Positions 12,201 through 25,600 of a stretch of DNA of 64,000 nt are shown here, piece after piece. The stretch is taken from contig CM051028.1 of NCBI GenBank assembly GCA_027627225.1, positions 21,902,201 through 21,966,200 of the forward strand, written 5' to 3'. Under the pieces are notes generated by a model. The model did not search any database. It had not been told where the DNA came from and was given only the letters and a program-made list of their open reading frames with translations. The stretch comes from Congeria kusceri (taxonomy: Eukaryota; Mollusca; Bivalvia; Myida; Dreissenidae). Both the position numbers and the translations under genes were made by a program. Positions within the stretch are counted from its first letter, which is position 1, and each line of letters opens with the position of its first letter.

Positions 12201-12712
12201 TTAAAGGGGCTATGTCAACGAAAAACTGGGTTCCTTTTGCACAATAAATTATATCATTCGATAGAAATGCGCCTTACTAAGACATGTGCATTAAATAAGT
12301 AATACTAATATAATACAAAATAAGATATTTAATAAAATCAAATTAGCCAAAAAGCCTGAAAAAATCAAAACCCCAAGCGGGCATCGAACTCATGAATTAG
12401 GAGCCATACGAAGAAATCACAGTAGACAGCGCTTTAACCTACTGCGCTATCATGCTTTGCATGGAGTCGGTTGTAAATTACGGTTATACAGAATGCTCAC
12501 AATTCTGACGTCAAAAAGTAAACAGGAAAAGGACCAAACAAACACAACCCATATTAATAAATTGATTTTTATCCCCGAATACGTACACTATTTCCCCATT
12601 ATATATATACCCTGTTTTAACAGTTATAATATCCCAGTATTAATTTCAAATTTTCAGATTTTTTAAAGAAATTGCCCCCTTGAGGCCCTTTTCGATGACA
12701 TAGTCCCTTTAA
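12201..12712 (-). mobile_element. TIR element carrying a tRNA-like unit
   Basis: The ends TTAAAGGGGCTATGTCAACG and (inverted) TTAAAGGGACTATGTCATCG match at 22 of 24 positions over the full terminal repeat. If the outer TTAA is the target duplication this would suit a TTAA-inserting transposase. Inside, on the minus strand at about 12372-12450, a tRNA-like segment has TAGCGCAGTAGGTTAAAGCG (A box) and GAGTTCGATGCCC (B box). A 5'-truncated second copy is at 18951-19269. Confidence 0.72.
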
Positions 12713-13083
12713 GGTCATGTCGGCGAAGCATTGAAAAGTACGGAAGACTGATTCTGCAATATTTTAACTACACAGCTATTATATTGCGAAACGGTAAATG
12801 TCAAGCCTCGGCTTACGTAGCGTTTATTACTACTGTATTTCATTAAAGTAATGGTGAACATAATCACGAAGCTCATTATTTCACGGTGTTTTATAACATT
12901 TACACTTCTCGGGTTGATATTATTTTATATCACCCTCTCAGCTATGCGTTATTTATATTATATAATTAAGGAGACAGTTTATTTTTATGCTTCATACAAA
13001 ACCAAACACGTGTAATAAAAGCAAATCTACATAAATTTTGATAAAACCAATATCCATGCCCATGAGTTAAACTAGATCCATGG

Positions 13084-13258
13084 GGTGCGGGCAAGTAGGG
13101 CAGTTGTCAGTTACTGGCATAAGTATGTGCACTTGGTACTGGTAAACCGCTTAGGTCGGTAAGCTTGTCCAGGAAAACTGTGAGTAGGTTAACTGACCGC
13201 CGTTGTATGACTGAAATACTGTTAAATACGGCGAATAATCCAAAGAAACAAAAACAAT
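13084..13258 (+). mobile_element. SINE core fragment
   Basis: Starts at GCAAGTAGGGCAGTTGTCAG and runs to CCGCCGTTGTATGACTGAAA and a CAAAGAAACAAAAAC tail. It is the 3' two thirds of the SINE at 3471; the tRNA head is missing. Confidence 0.85.
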
Positions 13259-13965
13259 CGTGTGGTGCGGTAAAATATTCCATTTCTGAATTTGTTTTCA
13301 TAAGATATAATCTCTGCATGTTCAATGAATCACATTACATCATTCACTATATTATTTATTTAATCGAAGTACCATAATTTGTGCACCATACAGTAATTGA
13401 ATCGTATATAACATATCTATCGTCCAAGCAATGCAAAAGATTACTTAGTATCACAGTATTGATCTGTAACTGACGCGCAAAGTACCCATTAGAAGTTCTC
13501 CATGGGTACTCTGTGATTTTTTTTCGCTAATTTTAGTGCAGTTTAAAGGCAGTTTCCCCTGATACAAATATCCTCCATTTTCCCCCCAAATTGTCAATTG
13601 TATTCCCCTGAGTAATAAGTATTTTACATGTGCGTGGGTAAATAAACAAAAACAATTATTGAATGATAATTTAAATCGGCACCATTGTCGAAAAGAAGTT
13701 CAGTAGATGAAACATTTGAATATATTTATCATTAAAAAGCAAAATAACCACACATTTCATGAAAAATAAACTTTTTTTTATCTTTCCACATTTTGACATT
13801 TGTCGCGCTAAAGTTCCCCATTTCATAGTCATAGGCAGTAAGGAAATTTTGAAAAAAAAATAAATCATTGGTACTTGATATCGCATTTGCAACTTGTTAA
13901 CATGGTCTTACGCATGATGAGATTTGATTGACAGCGATGCATGATTATTAAAACAAAATCAGTAC

Positions 13966-14385
13966 CTCTGTGCGTGACTTACAGACTTTTTGTGACATAA
14001 ATGTAGGAGATGTATACGACATATTTCATACAGAGCTGTATTGTGATGTTAATATCAGAGATATATCCGACATTTTGCAAACAGAACTGCATTGTGATGT
14101 TATTATCAGCGATGTATCCGACATGTTGCAAACAGGACTACATTGTTGCATAGATGTCGTAGACATGTTGAAAACAGAATTACATTGTGACGTAAATATC
14201 GGAAATGCGTTCGAAATACAAACACAACTGCGTTGTGGCATAAATGTCAGAGATGTCGGACATGTTGCAAACATAATTATATTGTGATGTGAACATAAGT
14301 GTATTGTGATGTGAACATCATTGTATTGTGATGTGAACATAAGTGTATTGTGATGTGAACATAATTGTATTGTGATGTGAACGTC
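13966..14385 (+). repeat. degenerate tandem repeat with an open frame on both strands
   Basis: Repeats of about 60-66 bp containing GAACTGCATTGTGATGTT, CGACATGTTGCAAACA and similar decay into 22-bp units (ATTGTGATGTGAACATAA) at the 3' side. Unit lengths near multiples of three keep a 105-codon + frame (13970-14287) and a 104-codon - frame (14026-14340) open. The + frame reads as imperfect repeats of DISDILQTELHCDV. Probably not a gene. Confidence 0.7.
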
Positions 14386-15214
14386 AATTACTGAACTAAG
14401 TTGGTGTCAATCCGTGGATGCCGATGTCTGAATCGCCGTTTGGTAATTGTAGAAGATAGGATGCAATAAGTTGCATCGATTGTGTTGATAATCTAATCGA
14501 TTTCGTAAGTCATTTATTTTCTGATGAAACGTCCGACTAAATCATTTCTCTTACAAATCTACATTTAGTTTGGTAGCCATCAACGTTCCTACAACATATG
14601 TATGTTTAGTTGAAGCAATAGAAAACCTTGTATCGGTCAACAAAGCTTCGCACAACTGACAAGGTTCACATGTACTAATTATTTCACTTTATCGTCGACA
14701 GATTGGGTGAGTTATCTAGTCACTTGTAAATATCCACCGATACGTTGCGTATCTGATAGCTGAAACCAACAACTCATTTCATTAATTAGAGACCGCTGGT
14801 GAAATCATTTAGAAAATTTCATAACTTAAATGCCCGGATGTTGGTAATTGCATGCATATAAAAGGTAAGTCATTTATATGGGCACCATTAGAGCATGTTA
14901 GTTCGTTGACAACGTTATTTATATTCGCAATATACTTTACGGTAACTTTATACTTTTGCTGGTATATTATAATTGTTATAATTAAATATTAATTTGTATC
15001 ATTTATACAAAACATATACAATGCAGGTATTAATGTTCTTGAACACGTGTGTTTTTCTTTCTCGAAACCACTAAATAAATAAATAAATATATATATAATT
15101 ATTAAACAATAGTAATCTTTCCTGCATTTATACCACCTATTATTATGTAGACGCGGTTTAATACAGAATACACTGAGCGATTGGAGTTTTATTACTCTCA
15201 CAATCCTCATTATA

Positions 15215-15405
15215 GTTAGTTTGTTGTTGTTGTTTTTTTGTACTTTTCGCCGTATTCAACAGTATTTCAGTCATATAACGGCGGTCAGTTAACCTACTCA
15301 CTCTTTTCCTGGGTAAGTGCACATACTTATGCCAGTAACTGACAACTGCCGTACTTGAATCAGAGGTAGGGGGAAAATGGCCGTAGAAATAATTTCATGA
15401 CCAAA
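15215..15405 (-). mobile_element. SINE core fragment
   Basis: Minus-strand copy of the SINE core (GGTTAACTGACCGCCG, GGGCAGTTGTCAGTTACTGG in inverse) with a GTTGTTGTTG tail at the low end. The tRNA head is absent; it abuts a MITE fragment at 15413. Confidence 0.82.
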
Positions 15406-15412
15406 TGTTTAC

Positions 15413-15637
15413 TTGAAAATATCGTCTTCATATTGGGAACCTACTGTTATACAAGATATTAACAGTGTAAATTGACTACTTGCATGCTATGTTTAACAAA
15501 TATTAGTAAAAACGCCTTTTTTCTTTTTTCTCCATATCTTTTTCACATTGTCAAAACTGTTGGTTTTTTTCGTTCAGGCGTCTGAAAACCTACCAGCCCG
15601 AGGACGCTAAACATAGAATCAAATTTGTATGGCCTTA
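15413..15637. mobile_element. right-end fragment of the TATGGCC TIR family
   Basis: Shares CTTCATATTGGGAACCTACT and GACGCTAAACATAGAATCAA with the elements at 19429-20276 and 30828-31219. Only the right part is present. Confidence 0.75.
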
Positions 15638-16134
15638 TGGCGAGCAGTGTGTAACTAAAATAATTGAAATTTCAACAACACTAACACAAAGTTTTACTTG
15701 CATATTTATTAACCGCGACGATTACCGGATGTGACAAACATTAAAGGTCAAAATATTTGATATTTCTATAATATATGATTTGTTGATTAAAATTTTCATA
15801 CTATGGATAGTTCTACGATTTATTGATTTAGATCTACATTCGTTACTGCAAAACAACAAATATCGTCATCGCTATTTATGGAACATTATGTGTTCGAAAT
15901 AAATTATGTTCGCACGTGAATAAGGTTTATGAACGTAATCACCTGTGACCTTATGCAGTATTTTGTTCAGCATCCAGTATGTTTATTATTTTCCTGTGTA
16001 TATTAAAACAATCACGCGCGAACCGGTAAGAACAAGTGCGAAAACAATAAATGACGCCATTTTCATATTAATTGTTGGCGACATAATTTTGTGATCCTAC
16101 GTATTTTCAGACAGAATCTCTGTGACCGTTGAAC

Positions 16135-16220
16135 ATGATGGAAGCGGAGGACGAGAAACAGCCGCTGTTGCTTAGTAGCAACAGTGGGACGGCTTCATAT
16201 TCCGACAGGAAGTCATATCG
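16135..16220 (+). CDS. ABCB1: ABCB alternative first coding exon 1a
   Basis: The ATG at 16135 follows an in-frame TGA (16123) inside the same exon, which itself begins after an acceptor (TATTTTCAG, ending 16110), so an upstream non-coding exon is implied. It encodes 28 residues plus two bases, beginning [15 protein letters not shown] and ending before GTAAGCAT. The phase-2 end is completed by the first base of exon 2 at 31830, giving Arg-Glu-Thr-Lys. It contains the acidic di-leucine pattern EKQPLL. Distance to exon 2 is 15.6 kb. A second ATG-bearing exon with the same end phase lies at 27136. Confidence 0.78.
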
Positions 16221-19200
16221 GTAAGCATATTTTGTCTTCTTCTACCAGCTGCAGCGTTACTTCCGCCAGGGCGGCTATGTGTTACCCGGCATTTGTTTAG
16301 CAACTTTACTTAGCGAACATCGCAATATATTGTCTGGGAACATTTGAAATCTGACTAAAAAGCATAATCGCCCTATGCATATTTTTGGAAGACTTTATTA
16401 AATCGTATTGGAAATGCGTCATTTAACAAATTGATTGTTTTTAACGATTCTTTCTATTTTATGCTTTCCGGAGATTTTTAGGGAAAGATCAGTGGAATAC
16501 AATTGGTAATTTATTGTTTTAAAACAGTGAAAATTACCACTTTGATATAATGGAACTACTTTTTCACCGGGAACTCGGTAAAATACCAAACCAACACATT
16601 TTAAGCATAAAATAACAAGAACATTTGTAGGTTTCGGTAGAATATTGATTTTTGATTCACTCCTGAACATAGAACGTAGAATATCTATTTTTTGAATCAC
16701 TCGTGGACATAGAAAATATAAATGTCTATGATCAGTCGTGAATTAAAATCGATGTTCTACCAATACCAACAAAAGTCCTCTATATTATCGGGTGAAAAGG
16801 CATATTTCCACATTACGAGTGTGCTGTATAGATCATTAGTTGCACGACACATTTAAAAGAACGTAGCATACATACTCACGTAATGCATATCAATATTTTC
16901 CCCCAGGGGCTGCGCAGCGGGCTGACCGATGGGAATTTGACAAATTTTAGTTTTTAAGTCATTGTTCCCCACCCTAGAGCTAAGCATATTTGTCTCCCTC
17001 AGTTGGAGATGCTATATGTCTATCAAATGGCCCGAGGGACTATATAACCGGGATCAAAAATGCGACCAAAGTCTATTACCCCGAGGCCCGGAATCATTTG
17101 AAATGTCAAATTCCCGCCTGTCGGGAATCGCTTTCAGTCTAAAGTCCCGTACATGCTCGCCGCTCCCCCCCCCCCCCACCCCATCCCCTGGGGGAAAACA
17201 TTGATAGGTGCATAAAGCACAATGGTTTTAAATGGCGCTCTGTAGGACCATATTTTTCACAAATAATATTTTTCACACGTGTGAAAAATAGGATCTCATT
17301 CTTCACACATCGCAATCTCATTCTTCACATTTTCTGTGAATTTTACGATCGTGTCAAATTTTTTATATGCACTCAAATTATATTCTTCACACATGAAAAG
17401 AAAGTGTTCAAATGTTCAAAAAAGTGAATTTTTTACATCATAATTCTATTTTTCACACTGTATGTCCCCGAAAGAAAAACGGGGTGATTTACGGTACGGA
17501 ATTGTATGCAAGGTATGGTACGATATGGTGCGGCACGGTACCGGGGGGTTAAGCATGGCATGGCATGGCATGGCATGGCATGCTATGGTATGGTATGGCT
17601 TGGCTTTGCAGGACAGGGCATGGCAGGGCAGGGCAGGACAGGACAGGGCAGGGCAGGGCAGGGCAGGGCAGGGCAAGGCAAGGCAAGGCATGTATGGTAT
17701 GGTTTGTAATGCTATGGTATAGAAAATAACGGTACGGTGCGGTACGGTACGGTACGGTACGGTACGGTACGGTACGGTACGGTTAGGTACGGTACGGTAC
17801 TGTACGGTACGCTACGCTACGATACGATACGGGAGGTACGGTACGCTACGCTACTGTACTGTCCAAAAGTACGTATCATACGGTACGCTACGCTACTGTA
17901 CTGTCCAAAAGTACGTATCAACATGTGCGGAGGTTCTAATAAGGTCATTGATGTATTACCGTCCCTGTATATATACGTATATATTCTAGTTCGGGCGGAC
18001 ATATGCAGGGTTATTTTGGTTTTCATAATAAAACAATATGACGTTTGTTTGTACGTTCAGATGCGTGCATTGGTTAATATCCCAGTAAAACGGTGTTCGT
18101 TCGTATGGACGTACGCGAGTATGCATTTCTATCTCCTAATTAGACCGTACAAACGTATTGACTAACGATTAAGCGCATACATTCATTAGTAGCTCCTAAA
18201 TAGGGCTTCGTTTCTCATTGTGATGACAATACTGATGCTGACGTGATAATTATAATAATGGTGATGACAAGAATAATTATGATGACGATGATGATGAAGG
18301 TGATGATGATAATAATGATAATGATGATGATGATGATGATGATGATGAAGATTATGACGATGATGATGATAAAGATGATGACGATGATTACTTTATAATT
18401 ATGCTCCAAATAATGATTTCATCAATTGTCACGATACAATTTCACCATAAAATATGTGAAAATTGTGATCCGTACGCATACCCCCTTTTTAGCCAATCAC
18501 ATTCTTCACACTTATAAATGTGACAAATGAGATGCTATTTTTCACATGCGTGTGAAAAATATGATTTGTGAAAAATATGATCATACAGTGCTCACTCAAA
18601 AAAGGGGCTTGTCGATGGGTCTTTAGAATATAAGTGTTATTTATTGTTAAAGACGTAAGAAACACGTATTTTGATAGTGGGGTCTTATGGAGTTCGAAAC
18701 CACCTAACACGTGGATCTGATTAAGTTCTAGTTTTCTCAAGTTCTGCCCTCGTGCGTACACTGTTGCGCACGTGCATGATCCATAAAATACCTGGTCTTG
18801 ATGCAAACGTTACAATATATTTTAGATTTAAAAGATTTAAAAGAAAACACGGTTACTACCACTAGAGAGAACGAGTCAAGTTTCAAGGACCGGTTTCGTT
18901 GTATTCGAATTCATGTCAAATTAGCCGTCGATACGTATCGTATATCACTCAGGAGCCATACGAAGAAATGACAGAAAACAGCACTTTAACCACCTGCGCT
19001 ATTCTGCTTTGTATGGTTAAATCTGTAACTATGGTTATACAACATACTCATAATTATGACGTCAAATTGTAAACATGAAAAGGGCCAAACAAACACAACC
19101 CATATTATAAATTGATTTTTTTTTATCTCAGAATGCGAAAACTCTTTTCCCATGATATACACCTTATTTTAACAGTTATTATATGCTAGTTTTAATATCT

Positions 19201-22200
19201 TTATTTCAGATTTTACTTTAAAAAGAGTTACCCCCCTTGAGGCCCTTTTCGTTGACATAGCCCCTTTAAATACATATCTAAGTCCGGCATGTTGACCCAT
19301 CCCAGAAGTAAACCAAGTAAGTGAATAACCGTCTGAGTATGACTGTATCTCCATCATATTCTAAGCTTACCAAAAACACAATAAAACAATATCATACTTT
19401 GCTAAAAATAATGATTTGTAACCGTCTTAGGCCATACGCATTTGATTCTATGTTTAGCGTCCCCATTATTTTTCAAAACCTACCAACCAGGCAGGAAAAA
19501 ACAAACAATGAGTCGATAAAATCATTTTTCATTCGCAACTTAGTCATAGCCGTGGTACAAGCTTACACACATGTTTACTTGCAAAACTATGACATATCAT
19601 CTTCATATTGGGAACCTACTTTAACAGAGTATTTTTACTGTGTATATTGACTACTTGCGTACTTATACAAATATTAGTAAAAACATATAAAAGTCTGTTT
19701 TTTCCAAGTTCAGCCTACGGTCAGATTATATCATATAGGTATTGACAAACCCTGACATTTACGCCAAAGAATACATGTAGATGATAACATCTTCATGAGT
19801 ATATTAAAATGTTTTAACATATTTTAAATTGAATAGATACAAATTGTAGAGTGTGTCCTAAAATGGGCAATACAAAATAGTAAAATTAAAGACAAAACAT
19901 ACCAATTTAAAGTGTTTTAGATCTATAAAGCTGTAGGTAGGTTTCTGAAAAATGCACTATTTCAAATCAGAATTGTGTAAAACACGTATCATCAACTTAT
20001 TTCAAGTGATACACATAGCCAACATACAAGATTTCCACCAACAATATTCATTCAAGACTCAAATACATTATATAACATGAACTAATTATTTACAATGTCA
20101 TTTATTGACTGAGATCATACAATTAAGAAATCACACAAAGTGTGTCATTATCGGCATATTTTATTCGCTTTCCATCTGGATTTGTTTACATTGTCAAAAA
20201 TGTTTTTTTCGTTCAGGCATCCGAATACCAGCCCGAGGACGCTAAACATAGAATCAAAATCAAATTTGTATGGCCTAGAATCACACACGGAAAATAAGTA
20301 ATAGGTGCAGGTCATTCGATTTGTGATCTTAAGTGCAAAGTACTTTTCATGCTATTTCATCAAAAATTAGATTATGTCAATAAACAAAAGCATATGACAA
20401 ATCCAACTCCTCAGGCCAAAAAATAAATGGTTGGTTTCCGCTTACATCTCCAGCTTACATCTCCAAACAAATCTAGGGGGGGGGAGGGATTAAAATAACT
20501 TTTTTTCTTTAACTTTTTTTAACGTCGCATATTCACCGCACAGTTTTTTAAAGCATATTGGACTGCATGTAAAATGTTTCAACGCCTCCCAACAAAGAAA
20601 CTGTACCTTAACTATAAATACTATAAATAAAGTCATAGAAAAAGAGATATCTGGCAAGACACTTATAATATAAGCGAAAACTGCTATTTTTTTTCTCGAA
20701 AATCAGAAAAAGTTAATGTTTGATAGGCACACAAACAGGCAAACAAAAGACGTTTAGTGTCGGCGGAAAAAAACTACGGGGGGAGGGGTTCGGGTAAGCG
20801 AAAATCAACAACCTTTTACGCCTCACAGTGGTCTCCCCTGCTGCGCTGCTTTGACCAAGAGGGGAGATCACTGTGAGGATTTTTTTGACAAATACAGCCC
20901 ATCATTCGCGTACAAATGGACAAACTGTGCAACATCATTAAGGAGTCCCCATCGAATATGTTCGGCCAATTCGTACCTGCGACCGTAATAAACGGTATAT
21001 TTCTCTAAGAAATTGTTGGCAAAGGAAATGGGATCCAAGTATGATCCTTATGTACCATCGTTCATGAAACGATATTACCGTATTGGATTATAGGATAGAT
21101 GTGCAGAAACATGCAATTGGTTTGTTATTTGCCGTGCAAATCGACTAAAATGTACTTTTGTCAACTTTTCAAGTAGGCTACTTGGCACCATTTGTAATGA
21201 CAGTTTAGTGTAGACCATTTTATATTTAGAAGTCCCCTGATTTGACAATTGCTATTAAATCCTGGGCTTAGTCTTCAAGTATTAGCCAATAAAAATCATT
21301 ATACCATACTTTAGAGAGTTTTCTTAGTTTTGCGGTATTAAATAACTGTGATATTAGAGCAGAAACTGGTGGGCGAAGCCTAATATGCAAGCTTACCGTG
21401 GTATATCTAGCGTGCAGTATATTGGAATTTCGTTTTAATTTATACGCACGATACTTACAGCACTGTTAGACTCCTCCCTCGCCAGCGCTAAATTTGGAAA
21501 CTACACTAATGCTTGATACATTCCAAGCACGTCACACATAACGTGACGTCTAGGAGCTGCCCATTTGGGATCGGCATCGTATAACGTTGCGATGTGATTG
21601 GTAGGTATGGTGTAAAACATCTGTAGCACCCTTTGACCTCAGTGTGTTAATTATTTAATCTCGCCCTGCGGGCTCGTTAAATAACTAACATATTTCGGTC
21701 AAAGGGTGCTACAACTATTACAAGCCTGTGCGTAACTATCATTTTCGTTCCTTTTCGCTGACCATTATTCAGTTGGGATTGATAACATCTGTAGTCATAC
21801 GTGCGGGAGCTTCTTTTATTTTAAAAGGTTTATACGTATCCACGCCATTTGTGAACAGACACGTGTAGATTTAACAAAGCAAACAAAATGAAGAAAATAA
21901 ACAAATGCAAAAAAGATGAAAAACTATTAACAGGAAGATATAACAGTTATGAGAGAACAGTATATTGCTGCTGTATAAATAGGGTACCACATAAGTAATG
22001 TATTAATTTACTGATACAATCGGGTAAACCGAACTTTGTATCCCTTGCAGGGGGGATTCGATTTTTGGACGTTTTACTGTATATTATGTTAATTTGTCAC
22101 ATTGCAGATATTAACGTACGTACAGTCTTCGTAAACGTTACTTTCAGTCGTCTGCTTATCTTGACTGGCAATCCCATGGCATATATTGAGAGGAGTGTCA

Positions 22201-22588
22201 TGCAGGAAGTGTCATTTCTATTTATAGTTTCGGAAAACAAATCGACTTGTTTGTGACCTTATATGGCAAAACATAGTGCAACTTTTTGATCGGTTGCGTA
22301 ATTGGCTGAGTCATCATGCTGAGTAACCAGAAGGCATCCACTTCTTGATAGCTCAAGCAGTATTGTTATCATAGCCGATTCATGATTAGCAGAAGTATCA
22401 ACAACAAAACATTTAGTAGAGTCCAACTCCACCACTAATTACGACTAATAGTACATTTACTGCAAGTTCTATTGCGGTTGCTACCACTATCATAATACAA
22501 GTACAATAAGTACTAATGTAAACTAATAATAGTTCCACCATCACTACTACTACTGCTACTACTACTACTACTACTACTACTTCTTCTG

Positions 22589-22629
<41 letters not shown>

Positions 22630-25600
22630 GCTACTACTACTACCACTGCTACTACTACTACTACTACTGCTACTACCACCACTACTACTAATACTACAAC
22701 TAGTATTACTACGCAATTTAATATTCTTAATACTGCTAATTATACTTCTACTATTACAACAACACTTACTAGTACTGCAACAACAACAGCAACAGCAGCT
22801 GCTGCTGATGCTACATAGTAACTACTACCACTACATTAAATTGTTATTACGACTACGACTTCTACTAATTATTACTACTTCCGCATCAACAAAACAATCA
22901 CCATTTTTTAACAACGTCCATTTTTTAATTACGAAATTACATCTCAATTTCCATTGTTGACTACGGCAATGTATCAAATCCTTACATTTTCAATCAGTTT
23001 GAACTTAAGTCACATTCCCGGGTTGTGATGAAATATTCATGCCATGAACCCATGCACGGCCGTATCCAGAGAGGAAAAACCACCGAGGCAAATATTTTAC
23101 TAGGGGGTCCGGATGCGTGCTGCCCCGGAATTTTGTTTCTTCAAAAGGCATGCTTAAAATTTTAAGAATTTCATGTAGATCTAATGAACTGACGAAATCT
23201 AGTATGGCCGCTGGACGAAATAATTTGGAACTTGATATTTTATTCAGCTGAAATGTACTGCACGGTAAATTATGCTGTTTATAAATTATATCTAGTAATT
23301 TACTAGACATGTATATTGACGTCAGTATGTAAGTAGATTATCCACTGGACATGTATAAACCTATAAGGGTCGATTTATCATTTCATTTTCCAAAAATGCT
23401 TAAATTTATTTTGGTCATTTCTCAACTTTTCACTGAGGCAAGTACCTCGGTGTGCCTCAGGGTGGCTGCAGGCCTGTTATGTGTACTTTCTTTTAACCTG
23501 ACCTGATTGATAACGTTTGTTTACATTAGACCGCTTTTGTGTTCTATAAATGTTGTAAGGAATGTAAATGTTAAAGTGTCGGATATTGAATTTGTAGCTC
23601 AGCTTAAATGTTAGTGATAGTTAATTTTAATGCGATGTATATCTTATTCGTTGTTCAGCTTAAATGTAAAAGTGATAGTAGATATTATAGTTATGTATAT
23701 CTAATTCGTAGCCCAGCTATAATGTATATTTATTAGTGTGTATTTCACTTTTCCATTGTAATAGAAAAATAAAGTGGCTATTTCAGTTGTGAAATTTACA
23801 TTTAACTAACTTTTACGTATTATATGAATGCAAACACTTAAAACGTAAAACCTACCTACATTTGATTTTCCGTATTTTCGTATATATAATTGATATTATA
23901 TTTACAAGTCATAACATCTGAAGAATTCAGTAAATCAGCGGCGTAACAGACATAAAATCAAAGTTTACTGGTTCCAAAGTTACACATATCACTATGCAAA
24001 ACGGTCATTTTGGTAATTCATGAGTCGATTGACTAAATAAAACTGACAGATTGACTTAACTAGATTGACATATAACCAGACTGAATTGACCAGATTGACT
24101 TAAAAAGATCGAATTAACCAGATTGATTTAACCAGATTGACATTACCTGATTGACCTGACCAGATTGACTTAACCATATTGACTTAACCAGATTGACTTG
24201 ACCAGATTTACTTAAAAAGATTGATATAACCAGAGTGACTTAACCAGATTGACCTAACCAAATTGACTAAACCAGATTGGCATAACCAGACTAATTAGAC
24301 ATAATCAGATTGACATAACCATATTGACCTGACCAGATTAACTTAACCAGATTGATATAACCAGATTGACTTAACCAGAATTACTTGACCAAATTGTCAT
24401 AACCAGGTTGAATTGACCAGATTGACGTAACTGTATTATGGTAATTTGGAAAATACATAAGAAATGTCAATTGACCTTCGATCATACATTAATATTGAAA
24501 ATACCGGTAATAGAAATTTATTTCTTAGTTGGTGTTCCACAATTATATAATTCACTTATCTGTCGCATGTCGGACTATATCAAAACTGCATTCAATACAG
24601 TTACTCGCATTCTAGATCATACTCTATTCCTCCTTACATAAATATATGACGACAACCATAAATTTGTCAAGTTTATTGCCTGTTCAACTGCGTAAGACCT
24701 GCCGTCCACTACAGTCCCGATGCTTTGCGTAAGGGTTGCCGATAAACAAAATGTACTAGTTTCTGGAACCATTCGGAATAAAATGGGCGGAGCTTGGCCA
24801 CCGTGCTTGTTCGGCATGTATTCACAGAGTGGCATACGACAGGTTGCGGTATAAACCCCGAAACATATCCGAAGTTAGCGAATGCGACGCGGAAGAATGC
24901 CGACAGTTTCGGAATTAGCTTCCGAATGTTTTCCGATCGTGCGGAAAGGTTGCGGTAACATTGCAGAACATGCTGAATAGTTGCCGATTTGTTGTCGACA
25001 GAATGCTGAAATGTTGCCGATTGGAAGTTCGGGGTATATGAACGACGCCGAACGACGCCGAACTACAATCTGAGTATCAGTTGCTAGCCGGACAATGGAT
25101 CTTTAGGTGCATTCTCATTTCCTTTGAAGTCGTGCTTTTCTTGGCATTTTACCTGACACAGAGAAGAAGACATCACCAACTGTGGATCAAATAGTATTTG
25201 AGAATCACGCCAACAATTTTGGATGATATACACCAGCGTACAACGTCTCGCATTCAGAAAAAAAAACAACGTTCCGTAACGCCCTTCCTGCTGGCATTAA
25301 GCTTGCGAAGGCACTGAGTTACATGACATCTGTAGACACGTACGCCGCCTTGGTGTACGACTTCTGTACTTCTGTGCTGCTGTGGAAAGTGTGCCATTTT
25401 GTCCCAGAAGTGTCTACTCCCCAGCTTCAGGAGTATAATGATGAGGTTCTGGTCTTTCCAAATACTCCAAAGGCCTGACGTGAAAAGGCCGCCCAATTTG
25501 AGAGAAGGAAAGAACATGTCCCACACTGTTGGCTTTCACTTAGCATGGCCTACGAGTGGGGTGATTATGGGCATCCCTTTGAGACTTTTTCATATTTTTT

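Larger units (their letters stand above)
17241..18592. mobile_element. TIR element (TGTAGGACCAT... ends) filled with satellite arrays
   Basis: The left terminus at 17241-17278 and the inverted right terminus at 18552-18589 agree at about 34 of 38 positions (core CATATTTTTCACAAAT). The interior has more TTCACAC/GTGTGAA palindromes, then pentanucleotide arrays (17505-17700, 17727-17930) and (GAT)n at 18220-18390. A compact 283-bp copy is at 46835-47117 and a truncated one at 32972-33105. Non-autonomous. Confidence 0.8.

Noticed and set aside
17446..17722. Overlapping open frames on both strands
   Set aside because: They are pentanucleotide repeats; a 5-bp unit cycles through all frames.
22413..22716. 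Poly-Val and poly-Ser frames
   Set aside because: They arise from the ACT array.
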